Below, one piece after another: positions 51,703-59,645 of a DNA stretch of 64,000 bases. The stretch is from Clostridia bacterium (GTDB lineage Bacteria; Bacillota; Clostridia; Oscillospirales; Acutalibacteraceae). The notes below the pieces were generated by a model that did not search any database, had not been told where the DNA came from, and saw only the letters and a list, made by a program, of their open reading frames with translations. The stretch is taken from assembly GCA_017622555.1 (NCBI GenBank), contig JAGAQV010000015.1, positions 1 to 64,000 on the forward strand. The letters are read 5' to 3'. Positions within the stretch are counted from its first letter, which is position 1. Each line of letters begins with the position of its first letter. The translations under genes and the position numbers were made by a program.

Positions 51703-52019
51703 AACGAGCAGAAGTATTAGACGAAGCTAAAAAGTGTGTCTGCGGTCAAAGAGAACAGGACTATGGCTCTCCCGAAGATAATTTCTCTACGATTGGTTAT
51801 CTCTGGTCTGCATACTTACGAGCCGCACACCCTAATCTCAATATCGCACTAAACGAAGTTACACCAAAAGATGTAGCGATTATGATGTCGTTGCTTAAAG
51901 TTGCAAGAATTGCCACAGGGTCAAGTCCCGATAGTTTTATTGACCTTGCCGGATATGCCGCTTGTGCTGGAGAAATTGCAACGAGAGAGAACAAGAAAGT
52001 CGAGGAGGGCAGTTTATGA
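51699..52019 (+). CDS. DUF6378-like phage protein
   Basis: A 106-aa protein with the DUF6378 pattern: RAEVLDEAKKCVCGQREQDYGSPEDNFSTI, DVAIMMSLLKVARI, then SFIDLAGYAACAGE. Common in phages, often near replication genes; function unknown. It overlaps the genes on both sides by 4 nt. Confidence 0.75.
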   Translation: MKRAEVLDEAKKCVCGQREQDYGSPEDNFSTIGYLWSAYLRAAHPNLNIALNEVTPKDVAIMMSLLKVARIATGSSPDSFIDLAGYAACAGEIATRENKKVEEGSL

Positions 52020-52315
52020 AGCCATATTATGCAGATTATGTCAACCATATCTTACGCTTTTATTTTCGCTATAATAAGAATAAAGGCTTTAAGAACGATG
52101 TTGACAAAACCAATTACATAGCTGCGGACAAAGTTGTTCAGCGACTAACAGACGGCGAAAAATCGGTACTTGGTACAGTATTCACCGAAGATAATACCAA
52201 TCTCGGTGAATGTGTATCTCTTGCCTCAAGGTTACACGCTTGGGAAGTTCAGCAGATTTGGACTTTAATTTCCACAGTAACAGTTAAAATTGCGAAAGAA
52301 AGGAGATTGTTATAA
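52016..52315 (+). CDS. Phage protein of unknown function
   Basis: A 99-aa protein, MKPYYADYVNHILRFYFRY at its start, in the family of small phage genes found before the small terminase. I start at ATG 52016 with GAGGAGGG upstream; a longer frame overlaps the previous gene heavily. Its stop overlaps the next start by 1 nt. Confidence 0.65.
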   Translation: MKPYYADYVNHILRFYFRYNKNKGFKNDVDKTNYIAADKVVQRLTDGEKSVLGTVFTEDNTNLGECVSLASRLHAWEVQQIWTLISTVTVKIAKERRLL

Positions 52316-52878
52316 TGGCTTATGATAAGCAGACAAAGGACGAGGTACAGGCTCTTGTAGAACAAAATACAAAGAGAATGACTCGTGAACAGTATTTGCA
52401 CCCACAAACCAAGAAAGGCGATAACGCTCGATATTTGCGTAACGCTATGGAGGCTTTTTCTCTACCCCCTATTGATATAGCCGATGCTCAACAAGTAGGC
52501 GAACGAATAACTTGGTATTTTAACCATTGTATCAATGAGGATATGAAACCCGGTCTTGCCGGATTGTGCAACGCTCTCGGTATAAGCCGTATGACATTCT
52601 TTAATTGGCAATCGAAAGTTACTCGTGACAGAAAAGAACATCACGAACTTGCAGTTAAGGCGAAAGGTTTAATTGAGGAATTGTACGAACAGTATATGAT
52701 GAACGGTAAAATTAACCCTGTGTCTGGTATATTCCTTATGAAGAATAATTTTGAGGGGTATTATGACAGACAAGATGTTGTTATTAGTCCCGGTAACAAT
52801 CCTTTAGAGCCGCAGAAAGACGAAAACGAACTCAAACGCTTGTATTCTGCTAACGATGTGGAGGACGACTATGAGTAA
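52315..52878 (+). CDS. Small terminase subunit-like DNA-packaging protein
   Basis: A 187-aa protein with a central HTH-type region (GLAGLCNALGISRMTFFNWQSKV) and the C-terminal block MNGKINPVSGIFLMKNNFEGYYDRQDVVI. This pattern is found in Firmicutes phage packaging proteins that recognise the pac/cos site for the large terminase. The large subunit gene lies 7.6 kb away, beyond the inserted leftward island, which is unusual. Confidence 0.7.
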   Translation: MAYDKQTKDEVQALVEQNTKRMTREQYLHPQTKKGDNARYLRNAMEAFSLPPIDIADAQQVGERITWYFNHCINEDMKPGLAGLCNALGISRMTFFNWQSKVTRDRKEHHELAVKAKGLIEELYEQYMMNGKINPVSGIFLMKNNFEGYYDRQDVVISPGNNPLEPQKDENELKRLYSANDVEDDYE

Positions 52879-53182
52879 TCCTGTAGTCGAACATTTCAAT
52901 TTGTTAAATAGGAATAACCTCGGAGATTGTCAAGAGTGCATACATTATACCGTTTGTCAAGAGGTCGAGCATTTACAACAGAGAACACAATTCAAATGGT
53001 ACAAAGCAGAATCCGGCTGTCCTCATTTTGCGAGAAAATCAATACCTGTACCTATTGCTAATAAGGGAAAGTCGGGACAGTTTGCACCAGTTTGTGGTAA
53101 ATGCGGTGGAATTATGGATTTGCTACAAGGCGAACTGAATTACTGCCCGAATTGCGGCACTGAAATAAATTGGGAGGGTTAA
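52871..53182 (+). CDS. Zinc-binding phage protein
   Basis: A 103-aa protein with two cysteine groups: DCQECIHYTVCQEVEHLQ near the N-terminus and CGKCGGIMDL ... YCPNCGTEI at the C-terminus, likely two zinc sites. ATG 52871 overlaps the upstream stop region by 8 nt. Function unknown. Confidence 0.65.
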   Translation: MSNPVVEHFNLLNRNNLGDCQECIHYTVCQEVEHLQQRTQFKWYKAESGCPHFARKSIPVPIANKGKSGQFAPVCGKCGGIMDLLQGELNYCPNCGTEINWEG

Positions 53183-53184
53183 TA

Positions 53185-53289
53185 ATGGGCGAAAGAACGG
53201 AACAAAACATTATCGTTGCTGAAACAGGCGAAGAATTGAAAGATTTAACGCAATACCCCGACATAATTCCTCCCGAAACAGAGGTATAA
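53185..53289 (+). CDS. Small acidic phage peptide
   Basis: A 34-aa acidic peptide (ETGEELKDLTQYPDIIPPET), with GGGAGGG upstream of the ATG. Function unknown; supported by ribosome binding site and tight spacing in the operon. Confidence 0.45.
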   Translation: MGERTEQNIIVAETGEELKDLTQYPDIIPPETEV

Positions 53290-53290
53290 T

Positions 53291-53572
53291 ATGAATGATA
53301 ATAAAAATTTCGTATTTGATTACGGTATCATAGAATTTAAACATAGATTTAATATGACTCGTTCTCTCGATGATTACAAGGTTACAACGCTAAATAAATG
53401 TATTCGTATGGGAATTGAGTATAAATATTATACTATGGCTCGTGATAAACTTATCGCAGAAGTACAAATCGTTTACAAGGACGAAAACGACAATCTGCGT
53501 TGCCTCAAGGCTGACTTGCACGATTTTACATTTGCGATTAAACACAAGGGAGATATGCAAATCAATCTGTAA
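53291..53572 (+). CDS. Phage protein of unknown function
   Basis: A 93-aa protein, DNKNFVFDYGIIEFKHRFNM, beta-type composition, 1 nt after the preceding stop. It is the last gene of the rightward operon. The 160 bp behind it hold only hairpins and no credible ORF. Confidence 0.55.
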   Translation: MNDNKNFVFDYGIIEFKHRFNMTRSLDDYKVTTLNKCIRMGIEYKYYTMARDKLIAEVQIVYKDENDNLRCLKADLHDFTFAIKHKGDMQINL

Positions 53573-53699
53573 GCCTTGCAGACAAGCCACAGGCTTTAAT
53601 TTGAGCGACTTTCAGTACAAGGTAATGAAATTATACCCCTTAACAACAAAACGCTCTACAGGGCAAAATAAAAGCCGTCTGTGAAGACGGTAAAATAAT

Positions 53700-53739
53700 A
53701 AAGGACTTCAACTTCAAAAGCTGGAGTCCTTTGTTTTAT
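53700..53739. terminator. Bidirectional terminator between converging operons
   Basis: An AAAGGACTTCA/TGGAGTCCTTT stem followed by TTTT on the plus strand and T runs on the other. It closes the rightward early operon; a preceding CCGTCT/AGACGG hairpin at 53675-53688 may contribute. The leftward FtsK-type gene ends within it. Confidence 0.8.
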
Positions 53740-54866
53740 TTAATAGCGTTGTGCTTCCAATAATCAACCACTCGTTCGATGTCGCTATCACTGATGTATG
53801 CACTCTGGAAGCGTATCTCACTAACTTGGCTCGGGAGTTTCAGCAAGGCATCGCCCATACCTGTTAATGTTTCTGCTCCCTTGTGGTCGAGTATCGTAAT
53901 GCTATCTCGTATTGATGATGTCTGCAAGGCAATCTTGCAAGGAATGTTTGACTTAATTAAACCTGTGATAACATTTACTGTCGGTCGTTGTGTAGCGATG
54001 ATTAAATGAATACCGGCGGCTCGACCTAACTGTGCTATACGGATTATGCTTTGTTCACATTCATATTTACTTGTGAGCATAAGGTCAGCAAGTTCATCAA
54101 TGACTACCACTATCGAGGGTAAACCCATATCGGAGGCTTTCTTAAAACCCTGTGCTGCCATAACATTATACCGTCTGTCCATTTCATCACATACCGCCTC
54201 AAGCGTTGCAACGGCTGATGTATGGTCTTTCACAATAGGACAATCCAAATGTGGTAGTCCCTCATACTTGGATAATTCCACTTTCTTGGGGTCTATCATT
54301 ACAAAACGCAAGGTAGCTGGAGTTTCACTATATAGTAACGATACAATCATACTGTTAAGCAATACGGACTTACCACTACCTGTTGCACCAGCTATTAAAA
54401 TGTGTGGCATCTTACCTACGGATAATACAACTGATTCATTGTCGCAAGAACAACCGAGGCAAGTTCGGAGAGTTCGGTTGTACTCGTTAAAGGTTTTAGT
54501 TAGCATACACTCTTGTATAGTAACAGTCTTTCGCTTGACGGTGGGTATTTCTAAAGCAAAATCACCGCTGCGACTTGCTATCTGTTTTACGCTGGAGTGT
54601 ACTCTTGCTGATACAACCGCAAGTGGCTTTTTCAACTGTGTAATTTGTAATACATTATTGAGCTTAAAATGATAGGTTGCAACCTGTGGAGCAACAACTT
54701 GTTTTACCAATTCGCAAGGGACTCCACACGCTGTTATTACTTTTGCAATTTCTGTACCATTGTAATATTCAGCCTGTGCTTCATCGCTGGGTGTACTCAT
54801 TACTTTAATACTCGGAGTAACCCAGACTTTTTGAGTTGGCTCGGGTGTATTTCTTCTTTGTAACAT
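53736..54866 (-). CDS. FtsK/SpoIIIE-type DNA translocase
   Basis: A 376-aa ATPase: Walker A GATGSGKS at residues 160-167, PKKVELSKYEGLPHL, Walker B VVVIDELAD (254-261) and ATQRPTVNVITGLIKSN near 297-313. This is the FtsK motor domain with a short N-terminal domain but no membrane segments and no clear gamma (KOPS-reading) domain. Such motors move double-stranded DNA; plasmid and ICE versions act in transfer, partition or copy control. It is the last gene of the leftward operon, and its 5' gap holds RNA element A. Confidence 0.88.
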   Translation of the reverse strand: MLQRRNTPEPTQKVWVTPSIKVMSTPSDEAQAEYYNGTEIAKVITACGVPCELVKQVVAPQVATYHFKLNNVLQITQLKKPLAVVSARVHSSVKQIASRSGDFALEIPTVKRKTVTIQECMLTKTFNEYNRTLRTCLGCSCDNESVVLSVGKMPHILIAGATGSGKSVLLNSMIVSLLYSETPATLRFVMIDPKKVELSKYEGLPHLDCPIVKDHTSAVATLEAVCDEMDRRYNVMAAQGFKKASDMGLPSIVVVIDELADLMLTSKYECEQSIIRIAQLGRAAGIHLIIATQRPTVNVITGLIKSNIPCKIALQTSSIRDSITILDHKGAETLTGMGDALLKLPSQVSEIRFQSAYISDSDIERVVDYWKHNAIK

Positions 54867-54878
54867 TTAATACCTCCT

Positions 54879-54945
54879 ACGGACTATCGGAGCTTGTGAC
54901 CGTCTGTCCGGCTGCATTACGGAGGGTGTCGCCCTCCTCACTCTG
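54879..54945 (-). ncRNA. Candidate structured RNA element, copy A
   Basis: Directly after the stop codon of the 76-aa gene and before the FtsK-type gene. RNA sense: CAGAGUG, hairpin GGAGGG-CGACA-CCCUCC, then CCG-UAAUGCAGC-CGG, and an ACGG/CCGU stem enclosing GUCACAAGC. Copy B (57837-57906) shares order, loops and conserved words with changed stem bases, suggesting selection on structure. No known RNA family is recognised. Confidence 0.55.
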
Positions 54946-55176
54946 CTAAATAAATCTACCTCCAAGGAAAGATAACTTTGTCGGGTCTGTGTAATATCTT
55001 TCTCGGTCGATTAGTGCTAACTGCTGCAACGCTTCGTCTGTCGTGTCGTATGTGTCCATACTCTTTCGAGTGCAAAACTCTTTTGAATCGTTGTATATCT
55101 CTAAAATTTTATAGCCTGTGAGTTCTTTCGTGATTCTGTAAAGGCTTTTTCCTATTCGTTTATCTCTGTGTAACAT
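54946..55176 (-). CDS. Leftward-operon protein 11 (unknown)
   Basis: A 76-aa basic protein (HRDKRIGKSLYRITKELTGY ... DEALQQLALIDRERYY). Function unknown. Clear GAGGT ribosome binding site. It is followed immediately by RNA element A. Confidence 0.6.
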   Translation of the reverse strand: MLHRDKRIGKSLYRITKELTGYKILEIYNDSKEFCTRKSMDTYDTTDEALQQLALIDRERYYTDPTKLSFLGGRFI

Positions 55177-55187
55177 CGTGATACCTC

Positions 55188-55397
55188 TTAATAATAAACT
55201 GTGTTAAAACCGCCGTGCCAAGTGTCATAAACTATACAATCTTTTGGTAGTTCGTTAATTAAATCTTCCCATTGATAATCTGGGTTTGTTCTAGCTCTGG
55301 TAATAGCGTTTTCGATGTCTTGTGCTGTACTTTCCTGTGCTACGATAACGGCATCAACGCTGCCCTCGTCCATATCTTTTAATATTACTATTCGCAT
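55188..55397 (-). CDS. Leftward-operon protein 10 (unknown)
   Basis: A 69-aa acidic protein (RIVILKDMDEGSVDAVIVAQESTAQDIENAITRARTNPDYQ at the start, with a beta-alpha pattern, here cut for length). Strong GGAGGTTTAACA ribosome binding site. Function unknown. Confidence 0.6.
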   Translation of the reverse strand: MRIVILKDMDEGSVDAVIVAQESTAQDIENAITRARTNPDYQWEDLINELPKDCIVYDTWHGGFNTVYY

Positions 55398-55408
55398 TGT
55401 TAAACCTC

Positions 55409-55651
55409 CTAAAATGTTTCGTCAAATAAATATGTGCCATTCTTTTTGTAACAGTCGTTCCAATGTTCAACAAGTTGTCCGGCTGCTTTCTTTGTATCGC
55501 AAATGTTGGCTGATACAATATTCGGAATACTTTTGAGCATAGACCATACATTGTTGCTGCCGGGGACTTTCATCATATAGCTATAATGTTTTTCTTTTCC
55601 CTCTTTAATTTCTGTTGTAGTAACAACTAAATAATGGTTATTGTTTAGCAT
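55409..55651 (-). CDS. Leftward-operon protein 9 (unknown)
   Basis: An 80-aa protein (LNNNHYLVVTTTEIKEGKEK, SYMMKVPGSNNVWSML). TGAGGT precedes the ATG. No family recognised. Eleven nt separate it from each neighbour, a uniform spacing in this operon. Confidence 0.6.
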   Translation of the reverse strand: MLNNNHYLVVTTTEIKEGKEKHYSYMMKVPGSNNVWSMLKSIPNIVSANICDTKKAAGQLVEHWNDCYKKNGTYLFDETF

Positions 55652-55662
55652 TTCTTTTTACC

Positions 55663-55971
55663 TCATTTCACTAACAAAATTGTGTTATTGTCTGTTATAC
55701 GCTTGTTTCTAAAATAAGCTGCTATAATATAAAGCTGTGTCAATGTTAAATAGTAACGGCTCTGTCCTGTCGCAAGAGGTTTAGCATAACAGAGGCGGTG
55801 CATTTCTTCCGATGTGATTATATGCTTTTCTCTCACGCTTGAGGCGGTAGAATTATATTGACCTGTCAACGCTGTGTTGAGTTCGTCAAACTCCTCGGGA
55901 CTAACAGTTATACGCTGTCGGTAATATGTGCCTGTATTCTCGTTATGTTCTCCAATGTATGCAACTTTCAT
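55663..55971 (-). CDS. Leftward-operon protein 8 (unknown)
   Basis: A 102-aa protein (MKVAYIGEHNENTGTYYRQR, SREKHIITSEEMHRLCYAKP-like middle). Function unknown. ATGA overlap with the membrane microprotein gene upstream indicates co-translation. Confidence 0.6.
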   Translation of the reverse strand: MKVAYIGEHNENTGTYYRQRITVSPEEFDELNTALTGQYNSTASSVREKHIITSEEMHRLCYAKPLATGQSRYYLTLTQLYIIAAYFRNKRITDNNTILLVK

Positions 55972-56099
55972 TTTGTAAACCTCTTTTTGATTTTAGTAAA
56001 TTGTTTTTGCTCCCACTCTGCGATTGACTCCTCGTGCATAAATCCATAAATAAGGGCAGCAACAACTATAAATTCAATAACAGTTTGGATTATAAACAT
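55968..56099 (-). CDS. Membrane microprotein in the leftward operon
   Basis: A 43-aa protein with one hydrophobic helix (FIIQTVIEFIVVAALIYGF, residues 2-20) and a charged C-terminal tail (EQKQFTKIKKRFTK). It overlaps the next gene by 4 nt (ATGA) and the previous by 10 nt. Function unknown. Confidence 0.55.
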   Translation of the reverse strand: MFIIQTVIEFIVVAALIYGFMHEESIAEWEQKQFTKIKKRFTK

Positions 56100-56428
56100 T
56101 CTAACAACTCCTTTGCTACAATCGTTAGTGTTTCTTTTATATCGTCAGCATCTTCGATTAGCGTTCGTATGCTGTCGGGGACTCCTCTTTGACCTCTCAT
56201 ATTTACATACAATTCAGCGTGGTCGTCTGGGTCAAAATCGTCTGCGTTTTTGTCAAACGCTCTACAAAATCCCTCGTTCGTGCCGTCATACCATATAGTT
56301 TCAATAACATTTTCCCTGGCATCACTATAAAATTCAATCTCACGGTAAAATTGACCGTCCTGTTTTTCTCTTTTGTGTAGCGTAATATCGTGCTGTTCTA
56401 AAATATCAGTAGTCTTTTTAGATAACAT
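56090..56428 (-). CDS. Leftward-operon protein 6 (unknown)
   Basis: A 112-aa acidic protein (LSKKTTDILEQHDITLHKRE, DDFDPDDHAELYVNMRGQRG). I do not recognise the family, although such small acidic proteins occur on clostridial plasmids and conjugative elements. Ribosome binding site AGAGAGGT. Confidence 0.6.
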   Translation of the reverse strand: MLSKKTTDILEQHDITLHKREKQDGQFYREIEFYSDARENVIETIWYDGTNEGFCRAFDKNADDFDPDDHAELYVNMRGQRGVPDSIRTLIEDADDIKETLTIVAKELLECL

Positions 56429-56432
56429 TGTT

Positions 56433-56633
56433 TTAACCTCTCTTTACTGTTGACAACTGTGTCATTACTTCTTTGTTGCTTTCGATTTCTTCATTGATAT
56501 ACATAGCGTAAGACTGTAACGCATCATTCAAAATACGCTTTTGATAATACGGACTAACAGACAACATTATATTTTGTACTGTTTTTGTATCGTTCTCACG
56601 CTCTCGGACAAGTTCATCAATATAATTTTTCAT
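56433..56633 (-). CDS. Leftward-operon protein 5 (unknown)
   Basis: A 66-aa mostly helical protein (NYIDELVRERENDTKTVQNI, YAMYINEEIESNKEVMTQL), possibly a short coiled-coil protein. Four nt after protein 4. Function unknown. Confidence 0.6.
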   Translation of the reverse strand: MKNYIDELVRERENDTKTVQNIMLSVSPYYQKRILNDALQSYAMYINEEIESNKEVMTQLSTVKRG

Positions 56634-56637
56634 TGTT

Positions 56638-57324
56638 TTACACTCCTTTTCTAACCGGCATCAATAAAGCATCATCGCCGGACTCGTTTATAAAATATAT
56701 AGCTTTCAACAACGGACTGTGTAACGAGGCTGTTGCTCTCGTACTGCTTCCCAGAATAGCTAAAACTTCTGCGAGTTTTTCACCGTCCACGGCTGGAAGC
56801 CCCTCCCCGAAGTCATAAGTCGGACTAAATTTTTTAATATGTTTATTCAATGCTTTTTGAGTCTTGTTGTGGGCTGTCAATTCTGCGAGGCTTGGAAGTG
56901 TCAACACTTCGCCGCTATTCTTTGATGTACTGTTTAAAATCTCAACATAATTTAGCGGAGTTTCTCCGGCTGGGTATTCTTGGAGGGGTAACGGCTCGGA
57001 GAGTCTTACACAACTACAAGAGCCTCCGATAATCTGTTTACCGTCCGAAACATAAGCCCCGAAAGATTTATCAAGTTTTTCAAGCTGTTTGAAAATCTTT
57101 TCGGCTGCTTTCTTGGCTGACAACTTGCCGGAGGCTTTTGCTGCTTCGTTTTTCAAGTCCTCTTGTAAATCCTTTAATAAGTCGGTCAATAATGCCGGGG
57201 TCGTGCCTGTGTCCCCGAATCGCTTCGGGGATTTGCTCAACATATAAAAGGCGGCTTTTCTGTCTTCCTCTGGTAAGCTCACAATAATATTATTTACTTT
57301 TTCAATCAATTTTTCGGTCGTCAT
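56638..57324 (-). CDS. Leftward-operon protein 4 (unknown)
   Basis: A 228-aa soluble protein, largely helical, with a Lys-rich helix region KASGKLSAKKAAEKIFKQLE, then GGSCSCVRLSEPLPL. No motif recognised. It is the second largest protein of the leftward operon. Confidence 0.65.
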   Translation of the reverse strand: MTTEKLIEKVNNIIVSLPEEDRKAAFYMLSKSPKRFGDTGTTPALLTDLLKDLQEDLKNEAAKASGKLSAKKAAEKIFKQLEKLDKSFGAYVSDGKQIIGGSCSCVRLSEPLPLQEYPAGETPLNYVEILNSTSKNSGEVLTLPSLAELTAHNKTQKALNKHIKKFSPTYDFGEGLPAVDGEKLAEVLAILGSSTRATASLHSPLLKAIYFINESGDDALLMPVRKGV

Positions 57325-57338
57325 TTTCTCGTACTCCT

Positions 57339-57470
57339 TTAATCTACATAATCAAATAATTTTTCAAGTGTTCTAACGCTAAATTTTTGCAACTGCTCCC
57401 GGCTGTTATTGTTCGTTTTGCGTTGCATTATTTCATCAATTAACCATTGTTTATACTCTGCTTGAGTCAT
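57339..57470 (-). CDS. Leftward-operon microprotein 3 (unknown)
   Basis: A 43-aa protein (MTQAEYKQWLIDEIMQRKTN ... LEKLFDYVD). ATGA overlap with the gene upstream. Function unknown; too short for standard gene calling. Confidence 0.5.
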   Translation of the reverse strand: MTQAEYKQWLIDEIMQRKTNNNSREQLQKFSVRTLEKLFDYVD

Positions 57471-57805
57471 ACTGTGCCTCCGTTCTTCAAACAAAATTCT
57501 TTTAGTAATTCTTCAACGGCTTTTTGCTTTTCTTCAAAAGATGCTTTATTTTCCCAGCTCCATATATTACGAGCTTTTTTCTCGTACTCCTCGCAACCGT
57601 TCAAGCGTTCGCCGGGCATACCTCTGTAGCCTGTGCAAATTGTCAAGCCGTAAATATGGAATACATCAAAATTCCAACCATAAACGCCGCAAGTGTAAGC
57701 CGATGCATCGTGATTTCTCAATAAATGTTGAATTTCACAATAGCCGCAACTTTTCAAATTTTCGCCCGAAGTGGTGAGGGCTTTTCTTGTTGTTCTGTAC
57801 TTCAT
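57467..57805 (-). CDS. Leftward-operon protein 2 (unknown)
   Basis: A 112-aa protein starting MKYRTTRKALTTSGENLKSC, with scattered Cys/His (CGYCEIQHLL, YTCGVYGWNF). I start at 57805, where GGAGGTAATTATATT precedes the ATG; a longer frame would run through RNA element B. Function unknown. Confidence 0.65.
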   Translation of the reverse strand: MKYRTTRKALTTSGENLKSCGYCEIQHLLRNHDASAYTCGVYGWNFDVFHIYGLTICTGYRGMPGERLNGCEEYEKKARNIWSWENKASFEEKQKAVEELLKEFCLKNGGTV

Positions 57806-57836
57806 AATATAATTACCTCCAAAATAATATAATTGT

Positions 57837-57906
57837 CTGGTCTGGGCTTGTAACCAGCTACCCGGCAACATTACCGGCGGAGGCTGTCCCTCCGTCCGTT
57901 ACTCTG
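57837..57906 (-). ncRNA. Candidate structured RNA element, copy B
   Basis: Second copy of the element at 54879-54945, again between a stop codon and the ribosome binding site of the next gene. RNA sense: CAGAGUAACGG, hairpin CGGAGG-GACAG-CCUCCG, CCGG-UAAUGUUG-CCGG, and CUGGU-UACAAGCCCAG-ACCAG. Shared words with copy A: CAGAGU, UAAUG, GCCGG, GGUYACAAGC. Confidence 0.55.
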
Positions 57907-57908
57907 TT

Positions 57909-58310
57909 TTAAAATGTAATATTGTGCTTTTTGCAAAGTGTTGAAAACTCTCTAAAAATTAAATAATAGTAAGCCGCTTCAACCTGTAAATCGTTGTAAC
58001 GCTCCGCCTCTGCTTCGGTCTGCTCGTGCCACTCTCGGAGGGTTTGCCTCTGGTTATAATATGTAAATTCAACATTGAGGCAACTGGGAAGCCCTTGCAA
58101 GAAACTTTTAAACGCTTCGTATCTGTTCGGGGTTCGTCTTTGCTCAAATGGACAGTACCAGCTTTTAAACTGTTCAACTACATTTTGAAGCTTTTCGGGG
58201 GTCGTTGCGTTCTCGTTCTCGTGGTCGTTCTCATAATCCCACGGATTCCCGAGGCGGTCGATGATGTGCTGCTGTACTTTGTTTTTAAATTCTTTTGTTG
58301 TCGTTCTCAT
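57909..58310 (-). CDS. Leftward-operon protein 1 (unknown)
   Basis: A 133-aa protein (RTTTKEFKNKVQQHIIDRLG ... FKSFLQGLPSCLNVEFTYYN). First gene of the leftward operon, with a ~177-nt 5' leader after the operator-controlled promoter. AAAGGAAC lies upstream of the ATG. Function unknown. Confidence 0.65.
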   Translation of the reverse strand: MRTTTKEFKNKVQQHIIDRLGNPWDYENDHENENATTPEKLQNVVEQFKSWYCPFEQRRTPNRYEAFKSFLQGLPSCLNVEFTYYNQRQTLREWHEQTEAEAERYNDLQVEAAYYYLIFREFSTLCKKHNITF

Positions 58311-58468
58311 TGTGTTTAGTTCCTTTCTTTATTGGTTTATATTGTTTCTTTGTTGCTGTGTTGCTTTTGTTCGATGTGTCGAGTATTTACACGAAATAAA
58401 AAGCAACATATTTTTATATAACCGCCTCGGCTGCTCTGTGTACTGTGTGCCGTGGGTATGTTATATAA

Positions 58469-58556
58469 TACGATAATTTTCGTATCTGTCTATATTATAT
58501 ACGATTATTTTCGTATTGTCAATAGCAAATTATAAAATTTTTCGATTATTTTCGTA
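58469..58556 (-). promoter_or_regulatory. Operators and promoter of the leftward operon
   Basis: The leftward promoter reads TTGACA (58522-58517), 17-bp spacer, TATAAT (58499-58494). Operator TACGATTATTTTCGTA fills the spacer (58500-58515); copies lie at 58469-58484 (TACGATAATTTTCGTA) and 58541-58556 (TTCGATTATTTTCGTA). A second, weaker promoter overlaps the 58469 site. The whole gene-free gap 58311-58807 otherwise holds a 177-nt leader on the left and AT-rich sequence on the right. Confidence 0.8.
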
Positions 58557-58752
58557 TTTCTTTTAATGTATTGTTATTGTGTACTTTTTCAATATATAAT
58601 AGAGTCGTCCGTGTTTTTGTTCGTTCTTCATCTGCTCCGGCTCTGGTATTGTCGGAGGACTACCCCGGGGGCTATTTTTGTTTATATATAATGTATGGTG
58701 AACCCCACGAGTACCGAAAAATATAAAAAGGCAAAATTTTCAAAAATTAGTA

Positions 58753-58781
58753 TTGACAATTCGATTATATTCGTATATAAT
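58753..58781 (+). promoter_or_regulatory. Promoter and operator of the HTH-resolvase pair
   Basis: TTGACA (58753-58758), 17-bp spacer, TATAAT (58776-58781). The spacer contains the fourth operator copy TTCGATTATATTCGTA (58760-58775). The same operator in both divergent promoters indicates one regulator for both. Confidence 0.8.
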
Positions 58782-58807
58782 CGTAACAAAAGGAGGTATA
58801 AACGACT

Positions 58808-59032
58808 ATGAATACCAAAGAATGTTTGAAAGCAATTATGGAAATAAAAGGTGTAGGTACAAACAAACTTGCTGACCGTATGGGAAAACCGCCTCGTTTT
58901 GTTAGCGATAGAATAAGGTCAAACAACATCGGTATTGCACACCTTAACGAATTATTGCGTATGCTCGATTACAAAATTGTACTTATGCCAAGAGATGTAC
59001 GAGAACAAGAGGAGTGGTTTAGAATAGAATGA
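58808..59032 (+). CDS. Small XRE-type HTH regulator
   Basis: A 74-aa protein, little more than a helix-turn-helix: GVGTNKLADRMGKPPRFVSDRIRSNNIGIAHLNELLRMLDY (recognition part PPRFVSDRIR). AGGAGGT upstream. It probably binds the TWCGATWATWTTCGTA operators in its own and the opposite promoter. It overlaps the resolvase gene by 4 nt. Confidence 0.75.
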   Translation: MNTKECLKAIMEIKGVGTNKLADRMGKPPRFVSDRIRSNNIGIAHLNELLRMLDYKIVLMPRDVREQEEWFRIE

Positions 59033-59643
59033 GAACATTCGCTTATTTACGAGTATCAAGCAAAGACCAAAACCTTGCTCGTCAAATTGTATCGGTAAAA
59101 GAATACCGACCAAATATTAAGGACGAGCGTATTTATGCAGACAAAAAGTCGGGTAAAGATTTCAACCGTACTGAATACCAAAAGTTGAAAACCGCAATTC
59201 GTCCCGGCGATGAACTGATAATCCCCGAACTTGACAGGCTCGGCAGAAACAAAGAAGAAATAAAAGCCGAACTTCGAGATTTTAAAGAGAGAAAAGTTCT
59301 TGTACGAATATTGAATGTTCCTACTACGCTTATAGAAATTCAAGGACAGGACTGGATATTCGATATGATAAATAACATATTGATTGAAGTCCTCGGTGCT
59401 ATCTCGGAAGAAGAACGAAACAAAATTCGTACTCGTCAGCGTGAGGGCATAGATGCTATGCCGGTAATAGACGGCAAAAGAGTATCAGCTAAAACAGGAC
59501 GAGAAATTGGAAGACCTACGAAAGAGATTTCCGATTTTCAAAAAATTCTGCAAAAACAAAAAGACGGTGAAATCACCGTCAAACAAGGTTGCTCTATTTT
59601 AGGCATAGGTCGTAGTAAATGGTACGAGCTTACTCGGGCATAA
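59029..59643 (+). CDS. Small serine recombinase (resolvase/invertase)
   Basis: A 204-aa recombinase: catalytic domain AYLRVSSKDQNLARQ (nucleophile Ser about 9-10), IPELDRLGRNKEEI, the long E helix with EEERNKIRTRQREGI, and a C-terminal HTH (GEITVKQGCSILGIGRSKWYEL). Small serine recombinases resolve dimers or invert DNA at sites next to their genes. Two nt after its stop begins the TGTWACA array R, a natural candidate for its target region. Confidence 0.9.
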   Translation: MRTFAYLRVSSKDQNLARQIVSVKEYRPNIKDERIYADKKSGKDFNRTEYQKLKTAIRPGDELIIPELDRLGRNKEEIKAELRDFKERKVLVRILNVPTTLIEIQGQDWIFDMINNILIEVLGAISEEERNKIRTRQREGIDAMPVIDGKRVSAKTGREIGRPTKEISDFQKILQKQKDGEITVKQGCSILGIGRSKWYELTRA

Positions 59644-59645
59644 TT

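Noticed and set aside
53573..53699. Short AAGCCT/AGGCTT hairpin region as an RNA gene
   Set aside because: Stem is only 6 bp, with no promoter or conserved partner in the window.
54046..54672. 208-aa open frame on the plus strand
   Set aside because: Lies fully antisense to the FtsK-type ATPase, whose motifs are intact.
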